Below, one piece after another: positions 1-7,273 of a DNA stretch of 22,963 nucleotides (within the stretch, counting starts at the first letter, position 1; each line of letters opens with the position of its first letter). The translations under genes were made by a program, and so were the position numbers. The stretch spans positions 1 to 22,963 of the forward strand of contig CAAEFE010000001.1 in the NCBI GenBank assembly GCA_900755095.1, read 5' to 3'. The notes under the pieces are model-generated. The model did no database searches. It saw only the letters and a list, made by a program, of their open reading frames with translations, and had not been told where the DNA came from. The stretch is from an uncultured Bacteroides sp. (GTDB lineage Bacteria > Bacteroidota > Bacteroidia > Bacteroidales > Bacteroidaceae).

Positions 1-630
1 ATTTTTTCTAATTATTTTTGAATACATTTGCTAAAGTGCTGACGCATAACGATGTTGGAGAACATATTTTTTATGTATAGGGAAATTGTGCGCGGAAACA
101 ATAAGAGGGATACACATTATTATATCACACGCGGGCGTGTAAAGGCGAAAAAGGAAAAAGCAAGAAGATGCCTGTAAGGGAAAAATCTGTTGTACGAAGA
201 CTTACCAGCTCAACCCATTTATTTAAACTTAGGTCAATACCTCCTTTTTTCAGATTACAGAGTGCAGAACGGAAATGTTCGAGAATAGTATGCATTCTCG
301 CTTAGTGATTAGTAAGGGCTCACCAATGTGAACAAATAAGCTATCAAATGTAGACAAACAAGCTCACTACTGTAAACAAGTCTATCTACTATAGTGAGCC
401 CATAAGAAGCATTAAGAGTTTACAGAAAGATCATTAGGTATTAACCTATAATTGATGAAAGAATATAGAATAAGAGACGGTACTTCAAAAGCAGATACTA
501 ATGACACACTTTCGGCATTTATATGATAGAAAAAGGATCAAAATAGTGAGATATGAGATTAGTTATTTACATCCAAGCAGAAGTGTATTTCACTATAAAT
601 CAACAAATTAAAAGTAAAACTAAAATTAAA
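1..630. other. Non-coding, AT-rich stretch
   Basis: No open reading frame with a recognisable product was seen on either strand over these 630 bases. Apart from the 22-bp repeat array, the only structures noticed are short hairpins, such as CGAGAAT/ATTCTCG at 280-286 and 294-300, without a T-tract. The neighbouring gene on the left is outside the window, so this may include its flanking region. Confidence 0.5.
305..406. repeat. Degenerate 22-bp tandem repeat inside an inverted repeat
   Basis: Three consecutive 22-base units start at 327, 349 and 371, each opening with TGTnnACAA. Units 1 and 2 agree at 15 of 22 positions and units 2 and 3 at 12 of 22. Weaker same-phase similarity extends to both sides: GCTCAC at 318-323 is in the same phase as GCTCAC at 362-367, and the first 14 bases from 393 resemble unit 1. 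The array is bracketed by GGGCTCAC (316-323) and GTGAGCCC (394-401), and a second pair GCTCACTA/TAGTGAGC (362-369, 392-399) could form an alternative hairpin. No function is known to me; a protein-binding array or the remnant of a mobile element are both possible. Confidence 0.5.
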
Positions 631-662
631 TAGGGTGAGGGTAACTTTTTACCCTCACCCTA
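624..662 (-). terminator. Probable intrinsic terminator of the PUL operon
   Basis: A perfect 13-bp inverted repeat, TAGGGTGAGGGTA at 631-643 and its complement at 650-662, encloses a 6-base loop. On the minus strand the stem is followed by a T-rich tail (TTTAATTTTA, running left from 630). It lies about 125 bases beyond the stop codon of the last PUL gene and is the first strong hairpin with a T-rich tail after that stop. The tail is not a pure T-run, so efficiency cannot be judged. Confidence 0.6.
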
Positions 663-736
663 CTGCCACACGTTCCCTCACACCTTGCAACCACGATGAA
701 TAAAGGGATTGAACGAAGGTGTGAGGGTGTGAGGGT
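631..736. repeat. Cluster of GTGAGGG inverted and direct repeats
   Basis: Besides the 631-662 terminator stem, CCCTCACACCTT (675-686) pairs with AAGGTGTGAGGG (716-727), and GTGAGGGT is tandemly repeated at 721-728 and 729-736. GTGAGGG or its complement thus occurs at least five times within about 105 bases. The density is higher than one terminator needs and resembles REP-like intergenic elements. No transposase gene is adjacent. Confidence 0.5.
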
Positions 737-788
737 AAAAGTGATATAAAAATATAATCAGCTACAATTTTTCTTGGAGCAGACCGGG

Positions 789-2855
789 CTAAGGAACTAC
801 TATCGTTCCTTTCGCTGCCCTGAAATCAAGAGTTATTATAGTGTTGGCAGCCCATACATAATCTTTGTTCGGTTCATCCATGCCCTCTTTACGCAAATAG
901 ATTTCAAGAGTCTCCGGATTAACAGCATATTCGCGTTTCCAAGCACCAAATGAAGGATTAAGATTATCAAAAGCAGGAATATAAGGATGTATTCTGAAAC
1001 GTCCTCCATTAGGTAAAGTAACAGAGAATGTTTTCCCGTCGCTACTTTCCGTAAAAGGCAAGATCTTTTCGTTGTTTCCTCCGGCTGCCGTTCCATACCC
1101 ATAGATTACAGGCTTTTGGATGGAGATGGTCTTCGAACCTAAATCAACGAAAATGATATAAGTACCACTTTGGGGGATAACCACCAGTCCTTCGTCAGAG
1201 ATTTCGAAGCCCACATTATTAGTCAGTCCGGTAAACTCTCCATCACCAAATATCTTGGATGTAGAGAAACGAAGTTTAGTTCCGGCATTGAAATAATTAA
1301 TATGTATCCATCGGTCGGCACTGTTCCAAACCTTATCTAATGAGATAACCCCATCCGAGCCCCAATTCATGTTTCCAAATTCATCGCCAACCATATAAAT
1401 AGCCTTCGCTGTTGAGGGGACATCACTTGGAGAGGCAAAAGTCACAGCTATTTTACCTCTATCTTGAGAGAAATCAAGTTCTATTGGTATATTAGAAGCA
1501 ACAGGAACCGGTTCCAGTGCAGCACCTACACCACGATAATAGATTTGTCCATTATAGATGTTGAATTCCATAGTGTTCCAGTCTCTATTGTTATAGTCGG
1601 AAGTTGCATACATCTGAAGATTGCCTTGTGTTGTAGTGACAGCAGAGAAATTCTGCCCGGAAAGATCGAACGATACTTCCTGTCCGTCAAAACACTCACC
1701 TATTCCATAAACGGCAGGTTTCTCAAAAGCTATAAGATTACGGTTCATATCTACATATACCAAATACAGGCCGCTTGTTTCTACCGTCGCTCTTCCGTTA
1801 CTGCCTACAACATAATTGACATTTGTACCCAAAGAGGCAAAACTTTCCGCATCAGATTTTTCCGATGCCCATTTAATTCCCTGACCAGCATTGAAATACT
1901 TGATAGTCCAGAATGCACCATTGCCAAGCTGTCCCACAGGGGCCATCTCTACCACATTTGTCGAATTCCAATTCCAGTTTCCAAATTCATCTCCAATCAT
2001 ATATAGTTTCTCCGGATACCCCTCCGGTTCGGGTTCTATGATCTCATTGCCCGTCATCTTCGCAAAGAATTTTCCTGTCAAGACTTCATATTGAAGCGTT
2101 ACTTTATACTCACCTTTGTTTTTAAGATTGAGCTGCACTTGCGACTGGTTGGTTAGTTCGGCATATTCTTCAGTTAAAACATTCATTTTTATACTTCCTC
2201 CCGTTCCGGTGTACATAGAAGAGAATGTATATTTCTCCGTATCTGTTTCCTTCACATCAAAAGACGTATTATCGGTATAATTAAACGAAAACTCTGCCGG
2301 TAATATCACTTCTAACTCGCCACTGGACACCCAGGTAGCCACATGGTTAATATGGTCGTAAGACGGTTTTTGAAGAAAGAGTTCGTTTTCACCGTCTTCT
2401 GTCAGTTCGAATTTACTCGTCAAACGGAAATTGAATGGAACAATATTAACCTGTTTCAATAAAGGATTCACAATTAGCTGATACAATCCATCTTCCATTA
2501 CTCTGAAACCGCCGGTTCCAGGAGCCAAAGAATAAGTTGACACCTCACTGTTGTCGTTTTGCAAAAGCGCTCCCTGCCCATAATAAACGGGTTGCCCATC
2601 CGGTCCGACTAAAGAGATATAAAAATCTCCGCTGGATGTCAGCCATGTGTTCAATGCGACCAAAGTGCCCTCTTTTATCACATTCATTTTACCATTGATT
2701 GCCTCTACCGAGAATTGGGACGCACTCCCCGTCAGATAGATACCTTCGGGAACATTGATTTCCCGTTCATAGTGTATCCCGTCGTCGGCACAACGACAGA
2801 AAATAAATGGCAACGAAAATACAAATAATAATTTTATTATAGTTTTCATCTTCAT
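789..2855 (-). CDS. SusE/SusF-like surface glycan-binding lipoprotein
   Basis: A 688-residue exported protein in the position normally taken by a PUL surface glycan-binding protein, last in the operon and 51 bases after the metallophosphoesterase. Its role would be to hold the polysaccharide at the cell surface near the SusC/D importers. It is built of beta-sandwich-like repeats: a unit beginning YMIGDEFGNWNW (285-296) is repeated from 487 as YMVGDEFGNMNW, with a period of about 200 residues, and each unit seems to contain two domains (about 283-384 plus 385-484, and 485-586 plus 587-688). Residues 27-282 form two further, more diverged domains. The pattern is that of SusE/SusF family proteins. 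The signal sequence has cysteines at 20 and 22 followed by ADD, which would suit a surface lipoprotein, but neither cysteine has a canonical lipobox. The first ATG was taken as start; the Met at residue 3 is an alternative. Confidence 0.75.
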   Translation of the reverse strand: MKMKTIIKLLFVFSLPFIFCRCADDGIHYEREINVPEGIYLTGSASQFSVEAINGKMNVIKEGTLVALNTWLTSSGDFYISLVGPDGQPVYYGQGALLQNDNSEVSTYSLAPGTGGFRVMEDGLYQLIVNPLLKQVNIVPFNFRLTSKFELTEDGENELFLQKPSYDHINHVATWVSSGELEVILPAEFSFNYTDNTSFDVKETDTEKYTFSSMYTGTGGSIKMNVLTEEYAELTNQSQVQLNLKNKGEYKVTLQYEVLTGKFFAKMTGNEIIEPEPEGYPEKLYMIGDEFGNWNWNSTNVVEMAPVGQLGNGAFWTIKYFNAGQGIKWASEKSDAESFASLGTNVNYVVGSNGRATVETSGLYLVYVDMNRNLIAFEKPAVYGIGECFDGQEVSFDLSGQNFSAVTTTQGNLQMYATSDYNNRDWNTMEFNIYNGQIYYRGVGAALEPVPVASNIPIELDFSQDRGKIAVTFASPSDVPSTAKAIYMVGDEFGNMNWGSDGVISLDKVWNSADRWIHINYFNAGTKLRFSTSKIFGDGEFTGLTNNVGFEISDEGLVVIPQSGTYIIFVDLGSKTISIQKPVIYGYGTAAGGNNEKILPFTESSDGKTFSVTLPNGGRFRIHPYIPAFDNLNPSFGAWKREYAVNPETLEIYLRKEGMDEPNKDYVWAANTIITLDFRAAKGTIVVP

Positions 2856-2906
2856 GATTACATTAAATTATAAATAACTATACTATTGGAATCTAATGGT
2901 ATTTGA

Positions 2907-4088
2907 CTAAAATTTCACATCAAACTGATGTTGCTTCTTGTCTTTTCCATTCGCTCCTACCACATCAATCACCATTTTTCCATCTTTTATCTTACAAAGC
3001 AGATAGCTGTTATTATCATTGACAAGGATGGGAAAGTTGGCTTTATCGGGTTCTGATTCACGGAAATAATATTTATGAGTGTGTCCGGATAACATCAGAT
3101 CAATTCCAGCCGTATTTAAAACGGGCAACAAGGTTTGCTGCAAATGATAGTTTCCATGCCAATTGCCTATCGTCGGCGGGATGTGCAGGAATGCGATCCG
3201 AAGGGATGATTGCTTAAAATCGTTTTCTTCCACCACACTCCGCAACCATAGGGTTTCTTCTTCTCGATAATTGTCATAGTCGGCAATACCGGCATACTCC
3301 AAATCCGAATCCGGCTTATCTTCACCGGAATCAAGAACAAGAAAACAAACCTTACCTATGTTGAAACGATAATAAAAAGTTCCGGTAGACGTAGGAAAAT
3401 ACTTTATCAACGCATCGGAATAAACTCCACGTGTTTCATGGTTTCCCCGATTGAAAACAATAGGCACTTCGGACGCAAACAATTCGACACAAGCATCAAT
3501 ATAATCTTTACATATCTGCTCCTGCCCCTCTACCCATGACGACATATCTCCATTAAGCAAAACGAAATCAAGAGATTTGAAATCTACTTCCCGACACAGA
3601 GACTTCATATAGTCACTCCGCCCGTGAATATCATTTAATACCAGAAAGGAAATTTCTTTCTTCCGGTCGTCGAAAGTTCTGAATCTGAAAGGTTCTTGCT
3701 TGTATACATTTGAAGCAGCAATCAATCCATAAGTTACCCAGTCACTCGAAGGCCAAGAGACAACTTCTCTCGAAAAAATCCGGTATCTGTATTCCCTGCC
3801 GGGTTCCAAATGTTTGATGCGTACACGGTGGATTGTATCATTGGCCCGCTTACGTCCGGACTCCGTATCGTAATATCGCGGACGTTCCTTCCCATAGAAA
3901 TGATCTTCACCGGCAGGCGCCACTTCCACCCACGAAAGAGCAGGTTTGTTTGTAGTCCATACCACTGTCACGCCGTCGGTACTCATATCACACAGGTAAG
4001 GACCGTGTGTGATCTTTATACTGTCACCGTCATGTGCAGAAAGCCGAGCGGCAAAGATGACAAAAAATACAATTATCCAATTTCTCAT
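2907..4088 (-). CDS. Secreted calcineurin-like metallophosphoesterase with N-terminal FnIII-like domain
   Basis: A 393-residue exported protein; the N-terminus is a Sec signal peptide probably cut after LSA (residue 18). Residues about 25-138 look like the fibronectin-III-like domain that precedes purple acid phosphatase-type catalytic domains. The catalytic part has the full metallophosphoesterase set: D153-I-H155, G180-D181, G215-N216-H217-E218, H302 and G335-H-T-H338. The family hydrolyses phosphomono- or phosphodiesters with a two-metal centre; the substrate here cannot be read from the sequence. It sits 16 bases after the GH16-GH3 gene and is clearly part of the operon, so it may remove phosphate-containing groups from the imported glycan. 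A GGAGG Shine-Dalgarno (4098-4102) 9 bases before the ATG is strong for this group of bacteria. Confidence 0.88.
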   Translation of the reverse strand: MRNWIIVFFVIFAARLSAHDGDSIKITHGPYLCDMSTDGVTVVWTTNKPALSWVEVAPAGEDHFYGKERPRYYDTESGRKRANDTIHRVRIKHLEPGREYRYRIFSREVVSWPSSDWVTYGLIAASNVYKQEPFRFRTFDDRKKEISFLVLNDIHGRSDYMKSLCREVDFKSLDFVLLNGDMSSWVEGQEQICKDYIDACVELFASEVPIVFNRGNHETRGVYSDALIKYFPTSTGTFYYRFNIGKVCFLVLDSGEDKPDSDLEYAGIADYDNYREEETLWLRSVVEENDFKQSSLRIAFLHIPPTIGNWHGNYHLQQTLLPVLNTAGIDLMLSGHTHKYYFRESEPDKANFPILVNDNNSYLLCKIKDGKMVIDVVGANGKDKKQHQFDVKF

Positions 4089-4102
4089 AGAACGGTTCCT
4101 CC
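4089..4102 (-). promoter_or_regulatory. Strong Shine-Dalgarno of the metallophosphoesterase gene
   Basis: The minus strand reads GGAGGAACCGTTCT immediately before the ATG at 4088. Bacteroides genes mostly lack strong Shine-Dalgarno sequences and rely on A-rich leaders, as the other genes here appear to do. The site lies in the 16-base gap after the previous stop codon and supports the chosen start. Confidence 0.6.
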
Positions 4103-4104
4103 TT

Positions 4105-7100
4105 CTAATTTATTAGTTTGACCGATATGGTTTGTAAATCATTACTGTTGCAGCCGGTCATAATTTCAAATTCACCGGGTTCTACCACATAGTTCATGGC
4201 AGCATCATAAAAGCCTAAAGCTAAAGGAGAAATGTCAAACTGAACGGTCTTTGACTCCCCCGCTTTCAGGAATATTTTCTTGAATGCCTTCAACTCCTTT
4301 ACCGGACGCACAACAGAAGCAACTTTATCATTCACATACAGTTGCACAGTCTCTTCGCCATCTCTGTCTCCGGTATTGGTTACTGTCACCGAAACGGAGA
4401 TGGTCTCCTGTCGCGTATATTCTTTTTGGGTGCTCTGCGGAACTGAATAACTGAATGTGGTATAACTCAAACCGTAACCAAAAGGATAGAGCGGAGCATT
4501 CGGAACATCGATATGCCGGGTGGTTGAGGAATGGGGCATATCTCCCGGACGTCCGGATTTCTTATAGTTATAGTAAACCGGTACTTGTCCCTCTACCCGT
4601 GGAAAAGAAATGGTCAATCTTCCGGAAGGATTATAATCACCGAACAGTATATCAGCAATAGCGGTTCCTGCAGAAGTACCTAAAAACCAGGTTTCGAGAA
4701 TGGCCGATACGTTCTTGTCCACCCATTCGATAGACAGCGGACGCCCATTCATCAATACGACGACAACGGGTTTCCCTGTGGCAACCAGTTCTTTTATCAA
4801 TTCTTCCTGCACACCCGGCAAATCCAGTTGGGCACGGCTTCTCGATTCGCCACTCATCAAAGCTTTTTCACCGACAACGGCAATCACCATATCACTTTTG
4901 GAAGCCAATTTCACTGCTTCTTTGAATCCTGACTTATCTTCTCCGTCAAAATCGCAACCACGGGCATATCCAACTTTCGTTTTGTTACCGCCGATTTTGT
5001 TCTTTATGCCCTGCAATACAGTCGTCACATGGCGATCTTCCCCTCTTGCTCTCCACGAGCCCAGCAGTTCGGTCTGATTATCGGCCAGCGGACCTACCAC
5101 GGCAATGGAACGGACATTTTTTGCCAGCGGTAATGTATGATTGTCATTCTTCAGCAGGACAGCCGATTTATGAGCCATGTCCAGTGCTGCATCCAGAAAT
5201 TCTTTTTTCATGATTGTCTGCGATTCGTATTCTTCATTACAGAATTTATATGGATCAACAAACAGTCCCAAAGCATATTTGATATGCAGAATCCGACTGA
5301 CGGAATTGTCGACATCTTCCATACTGATTTTACCGGCTTCTATCAGTTCTTTCATGTATTTATTATAGAGCCCATCTGTCATATCCATGTCGATGCCGGA
5401 ATTGAAAGCCAGACGGGTAGCGTCTTTATCGTCTTCCGCCACTCCCTGCGCCACCAGCTGCTTCACTGCTTCCCAATCGCTTACCACAAAACCATTGAAA
5501 TTCCATTGCCCTCTCAATAAGTCTTTGAGCAGGAACGGATGTGCGGACGCAGGAATACCATTTATATCATTGAAAGCACTCATAAAAGTAAGTACTCCCG
5601 CATCAATGCAAGCCTTAAAAGGAGGTAGATAAGTATCAAACAAAGTCCGTTCCGACATATCCACCGGAGCATAATCTCTTCCCGCCTGGGGAAGTCCGTA
5701 AGCTACCCAATGCTTTGCACATGCCAATACTGAATTATTCTCCCAAAGATTCCACTGAAAACCATTCACTCTTGCTTTGGCTATTTCACTTCCCAGGTAG
5801 GTGTCTTCTCCTGCTCCTTCCACTACCCTGCCCCAACGGGCGTCTCTTGCGATGTCGACCATAGGAGCGAACGTCCAATGTAGTCCGGCTGCCGAGGATT
5901 CAATCGCAGCAATCTTGGCAGCTCGTTCGATCGCTGCTAAATCCCAACTACACGATTCCGCCAAAGGAGTCGGAAAGATTGTCTTATATCCATGAATCAC
6001 GTCCATCCCAAAAAGAATCGGTATCTTTATCCGGGAATGACGCATATTCTTTTCCTGCAAATCACGCAATGTCTTTGCACCGGATATATTCAAAACAGAA
6101 CCTACAAGTCCGCGTGCTATCAATGAATCGCTCAAATATTCTGATTCAGGACCGGTTAAAAGGGTACGGCCTACGTATTGGGATAACTGGCCGATCTTCT
6201 CTTCCACAGTCATCCGTGAGAGCAAATCTTTAACAAATGAATCCGCTTCCGGAGTATGAGGTAGTTTACTATTTCCGACGATCCGGGTATGCGGATCGCG
6301 AACATAAACTCTTATCCAATCAATATCGAAATCAAATTGCTGCAATTCCTCCGCAGGATAGCCGACATCCAACTTGTCAAATGCTCCTACCTGCCCGGTG
6401 ATAGCAATATCCCAAACTCTGTCCAGCCGATCCTCTTTACGAGCCTTAGTGATAAAATCAGTATATGCATCCCCCAACTGTGTACGGGTATGTATCTGGT
6501 AATTGACTTTATTATCTATCAGAAACGTAATGATGGCATGATTGTTATCAACAGGATCGGGATCTATCTGAACCGCATATACATGGAAATTATCTCCCGG
6601 CTTATCGTCTCCGATTTCAGTATATCGTATCTGACCTTTGGGTAGATTGATTCCCAACTTTTGCGTTTCCGAATTGAACAAATGCAAGGTTTGATTCGCT
6701 TTGGCCGGATAAGGATTTTCCCCGAAAGCTTTGGTAAAAAACTCCAGTATATCTATTTCGGCTACTCCAGCTCCTTTATAATGCCTCAACCAAAGTGCAT
6801 TCCAAAGCCCATATAGATATGGGACTTTGGCTTTGATCTCTATGCGGCAGAAAAGAGGATAATATTTCTCCGTATCGGAATCTCTGCTGGACAGCGCTCC
6901 CGACCACCATCCGGTCTTACTCTTCACACTGGGATGAACGGGACTGGGCGCATCTTTACTTTTGAATGAGCGAATTCGACAAATCTTCTCTCCTGTAGGA
7001 AGGGTTTCGATAAAGACCTGCTCCGGACGATATGTCTGAAGCATGGCTTTATTTTCCTGATTATAGGTGGGTCGCCCCACTTTTGGGGAACCATATATTC

Positions 7101-7254
7101 CCCAATACCGGGAGTCAATCACATCTCCGTTAAACTCGTCTCCATCGTAATAAATCCATCCGGGAGGGGTTTCTGATGAAGGAGGAATAACGGTTTGGGC
7201 TTTCACCACCCCGATACAGCAAAATATGATTATTAGAATCTTTATTTTCAACAT
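4105..7254 (-). CDS. GH16-GH3 bifunctional glycosidase (endo-beta-glucanase-like plus beta-glucosidase-like)
   Basis: A 1049-residue exported enzyme with two catalytic modules. A Sec signal peptide ends near residue 19-20 (VVKAQ). Residues about 21-322 are a GH16 domain with the catalytic signature E166-I-D168-I-L-E171 (ExDxxE, nucleophile and acid/base) and the family's RIEIKAKVP strand. Residues about 332-1049 are a full GH3 enzyme of the BglX type: KHWVAYG (from 514), VSDWEAV with nucleophile D593, a GESRSR segment in which E803 is the likely acid/base, the alpha/beta sandwich domain (about 690-890) and a C-terminal FnIII-like domain (about 947-1040). GH16 enzymes cut internal bonds of beta-glucans or beta-galactans; BglX-type GH3 enzymes release glucose from beta-linked oligosaccharides. 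Together they suggest a beta-1,3-type glucan. Start is ATG, 19 bases after the susD2 stop. Linkage specificity is unproven. Confidence 0.9.
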   Translation of the reverse strand: MLKIKILIIIFCCIGVVKAQTVIPPSSETPPGWIYYDGDEFNGDVIDSRYWGIYGSPKVGRPTYNQENKAMLQTYRPEQVFIETLPTGEKICRIRSFKSKDAPSPVHPSVKSKTGWWSGALSSRDSDTEKYYPLFCRIEIKAKVPYLYGLWNALWLRHYKGAGVAEIDILEFFTKAFGENPYPAKANQTLHLFNSETQKLGINLPKGQIRYTEIGDDKPGDNFHVYAVQIDPDPVDNNHAIITFLIDNKVNYQIHTRTQLGDAYTDFITKARKEDRLDRVWDIAITGQVGAFDKLDVGYPAEELQQFDFDIDWIRVYVRDPHTRIVGNSKLPHTPEADSFVKDLLSRMTVEEKIGQLSQYVGRTLLTGPESEYLSDSLIARGLVGSVLNISGAKTLRDLQEKNMRHSRIKIPILFGMDVIHGYKTIFPTPLAESCSWDLAAIERAAKIAAIESSAAGLHWTFAPMVDIARDARWGRVVEGAGEDTYLGSEIAKARVNGFQWNLWENNSVLACAKHWVAYGLPQAGRDYAPVDMSERTLFDTYLPPFKACIDAGVLTFMSAFNDINGIPASAHPFLLKDLLRGQWNFNGFVVSDWEAVKQLVAQGVAEDDKDATRLAFNSGIDMDMTDGLYNKYMKELIEAGKISMEDVDNSVSRILHIKYALGLFVDPYKFCNEEYESQTIMKKEFLDAALDMAHKSAVLLKNDNHTLPLAKNVRSIAVVGPLADNQTELLGSWRARGEDRHVTTVLQGIKNKIGGNKTKVGYARGCDFDGEDKSGFKEAVKLASKSDMVIAVVGEKALMSGESRSRAQLDLPGVQEELIKELVATGKPVVVVLMNGRPLSIEWVDKNVSAILETWFLGTSAGTAIADILFGDYNPSGRLTISFPRVEGQVPVYYNYKKSGRPGDMPHSSTTRHIDVPNAPLYPFGYGLSYTTFSYSVPQSTQKEYTRQETISVSVTVTNTGDRDGEETVQLYVNDKVASVVRPVKELKAFKKIFLKAGESKTVQFDISPLALGFYDAAMNYVVEPGEFEIMTGCNSNDLQTISVKLIN

Positions 7255-7273
7255 GATATTTCTTTTTAATGAT

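Noticed and set aside
280..300. Hairpin CGAGAAT/ATTCTCG as a terminator
   Set aside because: It has a short stem and no T-tract on either side.
327..392. The 22-bp repeats as a small CRISPR array
   Set aside because: The units are directly adjacent with no unique spacers, are poorly conserved, and no cas genes are present.
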